Assembly (NCBI RefSeq): GCF_025997995.1
Contig: NZ_AP026683.1
Span: 62,501 to 126,500, forward strand
Length of the DNA stretch: 64,000 bases
From: Sediminibacterium sp. TEGAF015
GTDB lineage: Bacteria; Bacteroidota; Bacteroidia; Chitinophagales; Chitinophagaceae
Reading direction: 5' to 3'
Shown here: positions 24,826 through 35,099 of the stretch, piece by piece
Numbering within the stretch: the first letter of the stretch is position 1
Layout: every line of letters begins with the position of its first letter
The notes under the pieces: model-generated
Told to the model about the DNA's origin: nothing
Seen by the model: only the letters and a program-made list of their open reading frames with translations
The model's database searches: none
Made by a program: the position numbers and the translations under genes

Positions 24826-27315
24826 TTAATTCAGAATTATCTGATTGCTTCCATATCTCATTCCGGATTTTTCAATACTAATTGTATAGATTCCTGCAGC
24901 TGGTTTATTGTTCAAGAGTACCGGAACAACATTGTCTCCTTTTATTGACTGTACTACTTTGCTGTAAATCGTTTTCCCGGATGATGTATTGAAAATTCTA
25001 AGTGTGTACAATGATTCTGTGTCTGATCTGAAAGTGGCACTGAACCTGCCGCCTGTTGCAGGGTTGGGGAATACATGGATTTTTTGCTGTTTTATATTGT
25101 CAACATATTCTTTTGATTTCTTGGAAAAGAATATATCTGCCACAGCACCATCAATCGTTGTTGTTAATCCTGTTTTATTTTCAAATGAAAAAACAACAGT
25201 TGTTACATCGTTTGCATGAATTTTCTCCAATGGATCTATGCCTGTGAATTCATCCAGATTAATAGTGTAATCGGTTAACTCCTTATTTAGCGGCATTGAA
25301 TAGCTGAACTGTTCTGCAAAGTTCTTAATGGAATATTTTACCAGTGTGATTTTTAAAGCAGTGCCTTCACCCTTGGCTTTAAAGCTCATGGTCTTATAGC
25401 TTGTTAAGTCTTGTTGTGCTGCTGCACCTCTGAGTAACTTATAGGCACTAACGTAGCTATCTGTCTTTGCTTTAAACTGAATATCTCTAAATACAGGATA
25501 AGTATCTGCAAAATTACGTGCAGTATCATTCGTGATACTATATGTTTCAATTACTGTTTTGCTTGAATCAAAGTCCAGGTCCCAGCTTCCGTCACTCATG
25601 TAAACCACATCCTGTAGTTTACCATTGATGTACATGGAAATAAGGCTTTCATGTGTATCATTCATAGGAAATGATACATTGGTTTTTCCATTAGGATTTA
25701 AGGTAAATGGTATGATTCTTTTGGTTTCTATCTGAGAAAGTTCATTGTACTTTTCGGCTACTTCAAAATAGGCATTGGTGAAAGTGGTTTCGTTTTCAAC
25801 TAGTAAGTTCACTTTTAGTCCATCTCTGTTACCAAATCTTATATAGGTATTCGGTAAAGGATTTGGCGTAGTAATAAGCGCTTTTACCGGCATGATTTTT
25901 TCAAGCTTATCCAATACATTCAATGCCATGTCTATGCATAAATAAGGAGCCACGCCCCATACCTGATAATTGTACATAGTGTCTTCGCCAACGAAATCAG
26001 CATTTAACCAATTGCTTTGAAAAGAAAAACTATTTCTGCCAGCTTTTTTGCCAATTGAAAAACTCATTGAGTATTCAATGTTGCCATTTTCCTGTTTTAA
26101 CTCATAACGGGTGAAAACCAGGTTACGGAGTTTAAACTGATCCATATTTAATAATACCGCACCTTTAAGGCGGTCACAAATCGGTTTGGTGTGGTCATAC
26201 ACATCACCCAATGTTTTTGTAGCAAAAGCAACCGCTTTGCATGTGTCGTTTTCAGTAAAATCAATAGCTCTTACTTCTACTGCATTGGTTATACCAGGGA
26301 TATCTGAAGGGGTACTTACATAAGCTGTGTAAGCGCCTTCTGGAATTCTGTCTGGCATGATATCCGCTAAACCCAATGGTCTGTTTGTTGACATGCTACG
26401 AATCTGGTTGGTAGATAAATCCAGTTTTTCCATGCGTGCATAATCAACAGGACCATTGATGCCTTGCTTTAGTTTAGATAAAGTTCTTTTGGCAATTTTA
26501 TTACCCAGACCCTTACTTTCCAATCCACCTGTATTACCTGAAAAAGATACACCACCGTCTTCGGTGAAAATTGGAATAGAGTCTAGTTTTTCTGTGCAAA
26601 GTATTGGAGTTACAGTTGCATAAAATAACAAGTCATTAAAATCCTGGTCACAATCGCTCCGGTCTCTTAGAATATCTTCAAAACCTATTACCAATCTGTT
26701 CGTTAATGTATCTCGGACAATTACTGTATGCTGTTTTAATGAATCATTGTTTTCAGGATTAAATGCAGGATTGGAATAGACTTTCCAATTGCCCTGTTTT
26801 ACAGAATTGCCATCCCAGCCATTGGATATTAACACAAAACCTATTTCAGTGTTTGCTGGAAAATTGCCCAGGTACACTTTGTCACCTGCTACAAGAGATC
26901 CGCCAAAGCCATTTTTAGAAGCATTGGGGAAAATGATTTTGATATCCTGATTTTTTGGGGCTGTGGCAGGTGGATTTCCTTTTGGAAAGGTATAATACCC
27001 AAGCGCGTTCAGATAAGAGGCCCCTTCATCAATGAAAGTAATCCAAATATCAGATGGGCAATTTGTCCCAATTGTTTTTACTCTTTCTTGTGCAATTAAC
27101 AAAGGATTGTAAACAGGCACAGGTCTGTACTCGGGTAAAGTAATGTCAATAAGTGTTCTGAAGAATGGACTGATACTATCTCTGGGGGTTACCAAATAAT
27201 TGGGTTTTCCGCTGGAAGTGTAGGTGCCCAGGTACGTATAATTTTGTGCCTGAACCTGTCGGGCGCCGGCAATAAATAACAACGCTAAGACAAATGAGAG
27301 AATAGGGCGGTTCAT
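24826..27315 (-). CDS. T9SS-exported protein with DUF4114-like domain, paralogue of the 16149-20309 protein
   Basis: An 829-residue exported protein with a signal peptide to about residue 24 (LFIAGARQVQAQ). Residues about 140-240 resemble DUF4114, ending in the acidic DQDFNDLLFYATVTP (about 223-237) seen in calcium-binding surface proteins. From about residue 266 (LESKGLGNKIAKR) to the end it matches the C-terminal module of the 1386-residue protein: paired landmarks are VAFATKTLGDVYDHTKPICD, SFQSNWLNADF and MYINGKLQDVVYMSDGSWDL. The C terminus (HVFPNPATGGRFSATF onward) is a T9SS type A sorting domain. The ATG at 27315 starts the signal peptide. The stop is 1 nt from the convergent response regulator stop. 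Confidence 0.85.
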   Translation of the reverse strand: MNRPILSFVLALLFIAGARQVQAQNYTYLGTYTSSGKPNYLVTPRDSISPFFRTLIDITLPEYRPVPVYNPLLIAQERVKTIGTNCPSDIWITFIDEGASYLNALGYYTFPKGNPPATAPKNQDIKIIFPNASKNGFGGSLVAGDKVYLGNFPANTEIGFVLISNGWDGNSVKQGNWKVYSNPAFNPENNDSLKQHTVIVRDTLTNRLVIGFEDILRDRSDCDQDFNDLLFYATVTPILCTEKLDSIPIFTEDGGVSFSGNTGGLESKGLGNKIAKRTLSKLKQGINGPVDYARMEKLDLSTNQIRSMSTNRPLGLADIMPDRIPEGAYTAYVSTPSDIPGITNAVEVRAIDFTENDTCKAVAFATKTLGDVYDHTKPICDRLKGAVLLNMDQFKLRNLVFTRYELKQENGNIEYSMSFSIGKKAGRNSFSFQSNWLNADFVGEDTMYNYQVWGVAPYLCIDMALNVLDKLEKIMPVKALITTPNPLPNTYIRFGNRDGLKVNLLVENETTFTNAYFEVAEKYNELSQIETKRIIPFTLNPNGKTNVSFPMNDTHESLISMYINGKLQDVVYMSDGSWDLDFDSSKTVIETYSITNDTARNFADTYPVFRDIQFKAKTDSYVSAYKLLRGAAAQQDLTSYKTMSFKAKGEGTALKITLVKYSIKNFAEQFSYSMPLNKELTDYTINLDEFTGIDPLEKIHANDVTTVVFSFENKTGLTTTIDGAVADIFFSKKSKEYVDNIKQQKIHVFPNPATGGRFSATFRSDTESLYTLRIFNTSSGKTIYSKVVQSIKGDNVVPVLLNNKPAAGIYTISIEKSGMRYGSNQIILN

Positions 27316-27398
27316 AACACTAGATTTTAGTATAAAATTACTGTATATCACAAGAATCAACACCCTAATAACGTGCCAAAGGGCTTAAAACGTATTAA

Positions 27399-27416
27399 AT
27401 ACCAACTAATTTGTAT
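27399..27416. promoter_or_regulatory. 18-bp imperfect dyad, copy 2
   Basis: ATACCAACTAATTTGTAT, with 14 of 18 positions self-complementary and 15 of 18 identical to copy 1 at 20424. It lies 84 nt upstream of the 829-residue T9SS gene. Purely shared ancestry with copy 1 is possible, because the downstream genes are paralogous. Confidence 0.5.
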
Positions 27417-27462
27417 GTATTTTTTTGGGAAAACTTCATTCGGAGACTAAGCCTTGGTTTTG

Positions 27463-27470
27463 TACCTTCG
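27463..27470 (+). promoter_or_regulatory. Near-consensus -7 element for purL
   Basis: TACCTTCG differs by one base from TACCTTTG and lies 7 nt before the purL ATG. This implies a very short leader. No good -33 element is seen. Confidence 0.4.
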
Positions 27471-27477
27471 CAGCATT

Positions 27478-29685
27478 ATGGAAATTACAGTAAAAACTGC
27501 CCAGCAACTAAGGCTGACCGAAGAAGAATTTGAGTTAATTAAACAAAAATTGGGTCGTACCCCAAATTTCACTGAACTCTGTGCTTTTAGTGGAATGTGG
27601 AGTGAACATTGTAGTTATAAAAATTCCATAAAGTGGTTAAAAACCTTGCCCAGAGAAGGAGGTAGAATGCTTGTGGCAGCTGGGGAAGAAAACGCCGGTT
27701 TGATGGACATGGGGAACGGGTTTGGCGTGGTCTTTAAAATTGAAAGCCACAATCACCCAAGTGCTATTGAGCCCTTTCAGGGGGCGGCCACAGGGGTGGG
27801 GGGTATTCAGCGCGATATTTTCACCATGGGAGCACGACCTATTGCTTCACTAAACAGCTTGCGTTTTGGTAATCTGAAAGATAAAAAGACACAGCATTTA
27901 CTAGCTGGCGTTGTTAAAGGGATTGGCCATTACGGGAACTGTTTTGGTGTTCCTACTGTGGGGGGAGAAGTTTATTTTGAAGATTGCTACCATACCAATC
28001 CGCTGGTGAATGCCATGAGTGTGGGTATTATGCAAGCCAATAAAATGGTGAGTGCTACCGCAAAGGGGACTGGGAATCCAGTAATTTATGTGGGTAGTGC
28101 CACTGGGAAGGATGGGATTGGAGGAGCGAGCTTTGCCAGCGCCGATATTACGCATGATTCTGTTCAGGAGCTTCCTGCTGTTCAGGTAGGAGATCCATTC
28201 CAAGAGAAAAAATTACTGGAAGCTTGTTTGGAAGTATTGGAAACCGGTGCTGTTGTTGGTATGCAGGATATGGGAGCGGCCGGGATTATTTGTTCTACCG
28301 CTGAAATGAGTGCCAAAGGCAATGTGGGCATGCATATTGATCTGGAGAAAGTACCTACCCGTCAGCAAAATATGAAAGCCTGGGAATTGTTGTTGAGTGA
28401 AAGCCAGGAGCGTATGCTGATGGTAGTAGAGAAGGGACGTGAAGCGGAAGTGGTTGCTGTTTTTGAAAAATGGGATTTAAGTGCTAGTACAATCGGTTAT
28501 GTTACGGACGACGGTATGCTGAACTTTCATATGAATGGGGTTTTGGAAGCTAGCATTCCCGCATATGAATTGGTATTGGGCGGAGGGGCACCTCAGTACA
28601 CTAGAGCGTACAAAGAACCAGCCTACTTTGCTAAAATCAATTCTTTTGACCTTAGCACGGTATCAGATACGGAAGACATTAAAGCAACTGCAGAGGCCTT
28701 AATCAGCCTACCCAATATTGCCAGTAAAAGATGGGTATATACCCAATATGACAGCATGGTAGGTGCTGCTAATACAAGTACAAACGATCCAAGTGATGCT
28801 GCTGTAGTACTGGCAAAAGGAACAGGTAAAGCTTTGGCTGTAACAGTTGATTGCAACAGCAAATATGTTTTTGCCAACCCCAAAATTGGAGGTATGATTG
28901 CTGTTGCGGAAGCTGCCAGAAATATTGTTTGCAGTGGTGGAGAGCCGATTGGTGTTACCAACTGTCTCAATTTTGGTAACCCTTATGATCCTGAAGTGTA
29001 TTATCAGTTTGTTCATGCGGTAACCGGGATGGGTGAAGCCTGTAAGAAATTCAATACACCTGTTACAGGTGGTAATGTAAGTTTCTACAACCAGAATCCG
29101 GATGGTCCTGTTTATCCAACTCCAACCATTGGTATGGTAGGCGTGCTGGATGATATAGCCCAAAAAATGACTATGCATTTTAAAGAAGCTGGCGATGTAA
29201 TTGTACTGATTGGTAATCAGCAAAATGATATTGCATCCAGTGAATATTTACATAAGTTGAAAAGTGTCAGCCACTCTCCGGCTCCTTACTTTAATTTGGA
29301 TGAAGAGTATATGATGCAGCAATTCCTTGCCAATTGCATTAAAACGAAAATGGTGAAGAGTGCACATGATATTAGTGAAGGGGGATTGATGATTACTTTA
29401 CTTGAAAGCGGATTTGCAGGAGACAAAGGTTTTGATGTAAGTCCTGTTGTTACTATTCGTAAAGATGCCTATTGGTTCGGAGAAGCTCAGGGACGTGTTG
29501 TTCTTTCTTTATCTGCAGAAAAGCTAGCTGCCTTTACTGCATTGGCCAATGAAAACAATATACCTGTAACAACTTTGGGTGCTGTAACAGATAATGAAGT
29601 TATTGTTAACGGAAGCAACTGGGGCTCTATCAATAGCTGGAAAGAGAAATATGATACGGCAATTGAGAAAATGATACAGGGATAA
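27478..29685 (+). CDS. purL: Phosphoribosylformylglycinamidine synthase subunit PurL
   Basis: A 735-residue enzyme of de novo purine synthesis, converting FGAR to FGAM with ATP and ammonia supplied by PurQ. The size matches the small bacterial PurL that needs separate PurS and PurQ. Features are [20 protein letters not shown] near the N terminus with the catalytic histidine region, [20 protein letters not shown] for ATP and magnesium binding, [12 protein letters not shown], and the second AIRS-like half with [12 protein letters not shown]. The ATG at 27478 is chosen over a TTG 24 nt upstream because [11 protein letters not shown] begins the fold. The stop overlaps the hldD start by 1 nt (TAATG), so the two are coupled although unrelated in pathway. 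Confidence 0.97.
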   Translation: MEITVKTAQQLRLTEEEFELIKQKLGRTPNFTELCAFSGMWSEHCSYKNSIKWLKTLPREGGRMLVAAGEENAGLMDMGNGFGVVFKIESHNHPSAIEPFQGAATGVGGIQRDIFTMGARPIASLNSLRFGNLKDKKTQHLLAGVVKGIGHYGNCFGVPTVGGEVYFEDCYHTNPLVNAMSVGIMQANKMVSATAKGTGNPVIYVGSATGKDGIGGASFASADITHDSVQELPAVQVGDPFQEKKLLEACLEVLETGAVVGMQDMGAAGIICSTAEMSAKGNVGMHIDLEKVPTRQQNMKAWELLLSESQERMLMVVEKGREAEVVAVFEKWDLSASTIGYVTDDGMLNFHMNGVLEASIPAYELVLGGGAPQYTRAYKEPAYFAKINSFDLSTVSDTEDIKATAEALISLPNIASKRWVYTQYDSMVGAANTSTNDPSDAAVVLAKGTGKALAVTVDCNSKYVFANPKIGGMIAVAEAARNIVCSGGEPIGVTNCLNFGNPYDPEVYYQFVHAVTGMGEACKKFNTPVTGGNVSFYNQNPDGPVYPTPTIGMVGVLDDIAQKMTMHFKEAGDVIVLIGNQQNDIASSEYLHKLKSVSHSPAPYFNLDEEYMMQQFLANCIKTKMVKSAHDISEGGLMITLLESGFAGDKGFDVSPVVTIRKDAYWFGEAQGRVVLSLSAEKLAAFTALANENNIPVTTLGAVTDNEVIVNGSNWGSINSWKEKYDTAIEKMIQG

Positions 29686-30686
29686 TGGATAATAAGCTAT
29701 CCATATTGGTAACAGGTGCTGCAGGATTTATTGGCAGTTGTATGGTTCAGCATTTGAACGATCTTGGGTTTGAACAGTTATATCTGGCAGACGATTTTGG
29801 AGTAGAGGAAAAAAGAAAAAACTGGGAGCAAAAAAAGTTCCTGGTTATTATTGAAAGAACAGGATTGTTTGAGTGGCTAGATGAACATAAGCCGGTCATT
29901 GATATTATTATCCATTTAGGGGCAAGAACAGATACAACAGAATTTGATTACGCGGTTCATGAAACATTGAATCTTGAATATTCAAAGCAAATTTGGCAAT
30001 ATTGTGTTGATAAGCATATCCCATTAATTTATGCTTCCAGTGCAGCAACCTATGGTAATGGAGAAAATGGATACAAAGATGATCATGCGCTGGTAGAGAA
30101 GCTGGAACCTTTAAATCCGTACGGAATCAGCAAGAATGAATTTGATAAGTGGGCCTTACAGCAAACAGCGCAACCGCCTAACTGGACAGGACTTAAATTT
30201 TTTAATGTTTACGGTCCCAACGAAGCACATAAGCATAGAATGGCTTCAGTAATCTGGCATTCCTTTAATCAAATACAATCAGCGGGTTTGGTAAAGCTTT
30301 TTAAAAGTCATCACCCCGCCTATAAAGATGGAGAACAATTACGTGACTTTATTTACGTAAAAGATGTGATTGGGGTAATTGCCTGGATGGCACAAATGAT
30401 GTCTGATAAACAATGGCAGGCTTCGAATAACGGCCTCTATAATCTTGGTACGGGACAGGCAAGAACTTTTACTGATCTGGTGAAAGCAACTTTTGCAGGT
30501 ATGGACCTTGAACCGAAAATTGAATTTATTGATATGCCAGAAGATATTCGAGACAAGTATCAGTATTTTACTGAAGCGGATATGCAGAAATTAAAATCGG
30601 CTGGTTATGAAAAACCATTTTATTCTCTGGAAGCAGGTGTATTGGACTATGTGAGGAATTATTTAAGAACAAAAACAATTTATTAA
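29685..30686 (+). CDS. hldD: ADP-L-glycero-D-manno-heptose 6-epimerase
   Basis: A 333-residue extended short-chain dehydrogenase that epimerises ADP-heptose for lipopolysaccharide core synthesis. The Rossmann motif is GAAGFIGS (11-18). The catalytic Tyr and Lys lie in PYGISKNEFDKW, and the family-specific stretches FFNVYGPNEAHKHRMASV and SSAATYGNG are present, as is DFIYVKDV. The length is normal. It is translationally coupled to purL by a TAATG overlap, and a strong terminator follows. The product acts in the cytoplasm before core assembly. Confidence 0.94.
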   Translation: MDNKLSILVTGAAGFIGSCMVQHLNDLGFEQLYLADDFGVEEKRKNWEQKKFLVIIERTGLFEWLDEHKPVIDIIIHLGARTDTTEFDYAVHETLNLEYSKQIWQYCVDKHIPLIYASSAATYGNGENGYKDDHALVEKLEPLNPYGISKNEFDKWALQQTAQPPNWTGLKFFNVYGPNEAHKHRMASVIWHSFNQIQSAGLVKLFKSHHPAYKDGEQLRDFIYVKDVIGVIAWMAQMMSDKQWQASNNGLYNLGTGQARTFTDLVKATFAGMDLEPKIEFIDMPEDIRDKYQYFTEADMQKLKSAGYEKPFYSLEAGVLDYVRNYLRTKTIY

Positions 30687-30703
30687 ATTGAATACATGGT
30701 ATT

Positions 30704-30740
30704 AAAACAAAACCCGGCTGATGAAGCCGGGTTTTGTTTT
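30704..30740. terminator. Bidirectional terminator after hldD
   Basis: A perfect 16-bp stem, AAAACAAAACCCGGCT with its complement (30704-30719 with 30725-30740) around GATGA, with T-rich tails on both strands. It lies between convergent genes. Confidence 0.93.
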
Positions 30741-30797
30741 TCTATGACAATTACAGCATTGGCAAGTGTCAAATTGTATTAGCCATTCATTACTGGA

Positions 30798-31673
30798 TTA
30801 TAATCTTGCTTTCAGGAATTCAATGGTTTTCTTGTGCGCATCTTCTGTGGCTTCCTTATTGAAAGATGGGTTGCTTGGATTGGCAAATCCATGGTTGGCT
30901 TCATAGCGGTGGATGGTAATTTTTTTGCCGGCAGCAGCCATATCTTTTTCAAATGTATTTACCACTTCAGGTGAAGGACTTCTGTCCTGGTTACCAAAGA
31001 ATCCAATCACTTCTGATTGCAAAGTCTTTAGCTTTTCAATATTGTTTTCAGGACGACCATAGTACATTACTGTACCGGCAGCCTGTTTGCCAGCCAGAAT
31101 GCTGCTTTGCAAGCTCCACATTCCTCCGAAGCACCACCCAATAGTAAATATTTTTGCTTTAGGGCCTGCATAATTTAATGCCCCTTTTACAATGGCTTCT
31201 AGTCTGGGTGTAGTTGCGGCTCTCATCAATTTCATAGCACTGTCCGCTGTTGCAGCTACTTTTCCATCATACATATCCAATGCCAACACATTTACATTAC
31301 CCAGTTCTGCGGACAACTTTTCAGCTTCCTGCTTAATCTGGTCGTTTAATCCCCACCATTCCTGAATTACGAAAATCCAGTTGTTGGTTTTTTTCTTGCT
31401 TTTGATGAAATAGCCAGAAGCCTGAACGCCGTCGGTTGCTTCAAATTTGATGGTTTCTCCTGTAGCATTGGTCAGGTGAAAAGGCAATGGATTTTCGTGC
31501 ATTGCAGCAAATTCAGGTGTCATGGCTTCTGCCTTGAACTGATCCCTTACATCGCTGTAGCAGGCCAGATAGTCTTCTGCAGCGCGGATTTGCTTTTTCG
31601 TTTCTTTGTATCGGAAGCCCTGAATAGCTATGAGCGCTACAACCGATAAAGCAAATAATTGTAAATGTTTCAT
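30798..31673 (-). CDS. Exported dienelactone hydrolase family protein
   Basis: A 291-residue alpha/beta hydrolase of the dienelactone hydrolase family with a signal peptide (LFALSVVALIAIQGF, about 6-20). The catalytic triad is visible: nucleophile C181 in IGWCFGG, D230 in GNQDRSPSP, and H261 in ANHGFANPS. E105 in VIQEWWGLN matches the glutamate that positions the cysteine in dienelactone hydrolase. The substrate is unknown, and many members act on esters or lactones other than dienelactone. The ATG at 31673 is used because it starts the signal peptide. There is no operon partner: a divergent gap of 190 nt separates it from pyrG. Confidence 0.9.
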   Translation of the reverse strand: MKHLQLFALSVVALIAIQGFRYKETKKQIRAAEDYLACYSDVRDQFKAEAMTPEFAAMHENPLPFHLTNATGETIKFEATDGVQASGYFIKSKKKTNNWIFVIQEWWGLNDQIKQEAEKLSAELGNVNVLALDMYDGKVAATADSAMKLMRAATTPRLEAIVKGALNYAGPKAKIFTIGWCFGGMWSLQSSILAGKQAAGTVMYYGRPENNIEKLKTLQSEVIGFFGNQDRSPSPEVVNTFEKDMAAAGKKITIHRYEANHGFANPSNPSFNKEATEDAHKKTIEFLKARL

Positions 31674-31777
31674 ATTTGATCGTTTTAATTTAGAACAGTT
31701 GTTCACTTTTCACTAACAGTTTTTCGTCAGTTTGGTTGAAATTGCCCGGCCTATTTTTTCTATTCATTTAATAAAGC

Positions 31778-31785
31778 TAACTTTG
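31778..31785 (+). promoter_or_regulatory. -7 element for pyrG
   Basis: TAACTTTG fits TAnnTTTG and lies 78 nt before the pyrG ATG. No convincing -33 partner is seen. The leader is long enough for regulation, but no attenuator hairpin is evident. Confidence 0.5.
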
Positions 31786-31851
31786 TACGACCTCCGAACT
31801 ATTTCAGTTCATTTTCCAGGTCCAAGGTTGTTATTTCATTTAATGCAGTAA

Positions 31852-33513
<1,662 letters not shown>

Positions 33514-33633
33514 GTCTTTTAATGGGAGAATATGCCTGTTTCATGAAATAAAAAGGGGGGTTGGTGAAGTTTGTCATTTTGGGAATGGTCAATGTTGGAA
33601 ATTGCTCCTGTTGAATTTCCAATACGTCCTGAA

Positions 33634-34014
33634 ATGAAAAAATCACTGATTATTTTTATTTTACTTTTTCCTGTTGTTGCTTTTCAGATGCAGGGAAACT
33701 TGGAGGCAACTTCCAGCTTAAGTTTTATTCCCATTATTTCTCCTGTAGAAAGCCAACCACTGGCGGGTGATGAAGAATTAATGCATAGTGCTATTTTATT
33801 AAGTGAAAAGGTAATCATCAATCTAAATTCATCCGAAATTTCCGTACCCTATGATTCCCTAAATGCTTTTCTCCAGAAAAATGCCTCTATCATTAATCGT
33901 CAATTGTTTTGTATTGCAGTTGCCAAGGAAGTGGATTACAAAAAAGTAATCCAGGTGGTTGATGCCATGGCCGTAAAAAATATTAGCAATTACGCTTTAA
34001 TGCGTTACGATTAA
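33634..34014 (+). CDS. Small ExbD/TolR-like exported protein
   Basis: A 126-residue protein. An N-terminal hydrophobic segment (SLIIFILLFPVVAFQM, about 4-19) acts as a signal or anchor. The C-terminal 70 residues resemble the periplasmic domain of ExbD/TolR: IINLNSSEISVPYDSLNAFL followed by LFCIAVAKEVDYKKVIQVVD and a closing ALMRYD strand, the pattern of a beta-strand, K-x-V-x-Y helix and final strand. The conserved Asp-bearing transmembrane helix of true ExbD is missing, and no ExbB/MotA gene is adjacent. The ATG at 33634 is preferred over starts up to 63 nt upstream because it opens the hydrophobic segment. Its stop overlaps that of the convergent DUF4407 gene. Confidence 0.65.
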   Translation: MKKSLIIFILLFPVVAFQMQGNLEATSSLSFIPIISPVESQPLAGDEELMHSAILLSEKVIINLNSSEISVPYDSLNAFLQKNASIINRQLFCIAVAKEVDYKKVIQVVDAMAVKNISNYALMRYD

Positions 34015-34982
34015 GTTGATTGAATGGCTGCTATTTCCTGTTCCTCTATCTTTTTTGCATATACCTGATACGTTCCCGTTGGCAATAGGAGTTTTGCTAT
34101 CACTGGCATGAGTTCTATCAGTAAGAGCAAGGCGACCAGTAAATAATACCGATAGGCAACAGCCGTATTGTTTTCTATCAAGTGATTCAGGGCTTCAATT
34201 TGAGTGATAAATCCATTATTGAGCAAGCTATCAAAACGTAAGAGTTCATATTGTTTTTTTTGCTCTATAGCCTGCAAACTACTGTCGATCTGCTCTTGCA
34301 CAGGGGAAAGCCTGTCGACGGCAATTTGATAAGCTTTTTCTGCTTTCTCGGCCCTTTCTTTTTTGGCCATTGCAATCGCTTTTAACCCTAGCTTTCCTGA
34401 TCCCCCGGTTCCGTCGGTTTCCTGAATGAAGGCAGTTTGATTTGCTGTCATATCCCGGTACAATACAGTTAGTTCGGACCGAATTTCCTGTCTCTGTTTG
34501 ATCAGTCTCTCCCTTTCTGTTTTTAGTCTAAGCTCAATTGCTTTTTGCTTCTCATTTTTTCTTGTTTCGTTATCAAGTGAAGCTTGCATTTTTACTTCTT
34601 TCTGAAATAAAAACAGCAATGCTGGTTGGGCCATGAATAACCCAATTGTAACAGCAAGTAATGCCCTAAACGCCAAAGTCAGCCATATTTTACGGGTTAT
34701 AATTCCAATTCCTTTTATTAGTGCCCGGTCAATACATAAAATGATGCCTCCCATAAATATTCCCAATAGGGCAGCTTTCCATAATTCGGGCACAACAGTG
34801 CTGAAAAAATAGGTCCAGGCCAATGTAGCGAAACACCAGGTACTAAGCATGAGCATGCCAATAATGGCATGTCTGTTGCGGTCTACCACTGCATTTTTAA
34901 CCAATTCGGTTTCGGCTGTGCTAAGCCACCAAAGCATTTTTTCCCGATTGTTCGGGATGTAATTTTCCTGCATAACTTTCAT
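34011..34982 (-). CDS. DUF4407 domain membrane protein
   Basis: A 323-residue protein fitting the DUF4407 family. There are three hydrophobic segments near the N terminus (about 40-62, 65-88, 92-118), with the family-like GIFMGGIILCIDRALIKG between them, then a long charged helical region (about 130-255, rich in K, E and R and probably coiled coil) and a final transmembrane helix (YYLLVALLLLIELMPVIAKLL). The topology suggests a large cytoplasmic or periplasmic coiled coil anchored at both ends. No function is established. Its stop codon overlaps that of the ExbD-like gene, and it is divergent from yidC. Confidence 0.82.
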   Translation of the reverse strand: MKVMQENYIPNNREKMLWWLSTAETELVKNAVVDRNRHAIIGMLMLSTWCFATLAWTYFFSTVVPELWKAALLGIFMGGIILCIDRALIKGIGIITRKIWLTLAFRALLAVTIGLFMAQPALLFLFQKEVKMQASLDNETRKNEKQKAIELRLKTERERLIKQRQEIRSELTVLYRDMTANQTAFIQETDGTGGSGKLGLKAIAMAKKERAEKAEKAYQIAVDRLSPVQEQIDSSLQAIEQKKQYELLRFDSLLNNGFITQIEALNHLIENNTAVAYRYYLLVALLLLIELMPVIAKLLLPTGTYQVYAKKIEEQEIAAIQST

Positions 34983-35056
34983 TTAAGGTTATGGCAGGCA
35001 CAGGTTTTTGGGGTTGGTTGTGGTTGGCAGGTTGAGAATACAAAGAAAAGACATTT

Positions 35057-35090
35057 TTTGTTAGGCAAACGTTACCTTTGCCGCTCAATA
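35057..35090 (+). promoter_or_regulatory. Promoter of yidC
   Basis: TTTG (35057-35060), 22-nt spacer, TACCTTTG (35083-35090). The box ends 9 nt before the yidC ATG, giving a very short or nearly leaderless transcript. This also argues against any longer upstream reading frame. Confidence 0.65.
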
Positions 35091-35099
35091 AAAGTTTGT

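Noticed and set aside
16149..27315. Horizontal transfer of the redox/T9SS island as a mobile element
   Set aside because: No integrase, transposase, tRNA target or flanking direct repeats are visible, and base composition by eye is like its neighbours.
34869..35099. A 77-codon N-terminal extension of yidC
   Set aside because: It crosses the yidC promoter and lies antisense to the DUF4407 gene; the signal-anchor starts at 35100.
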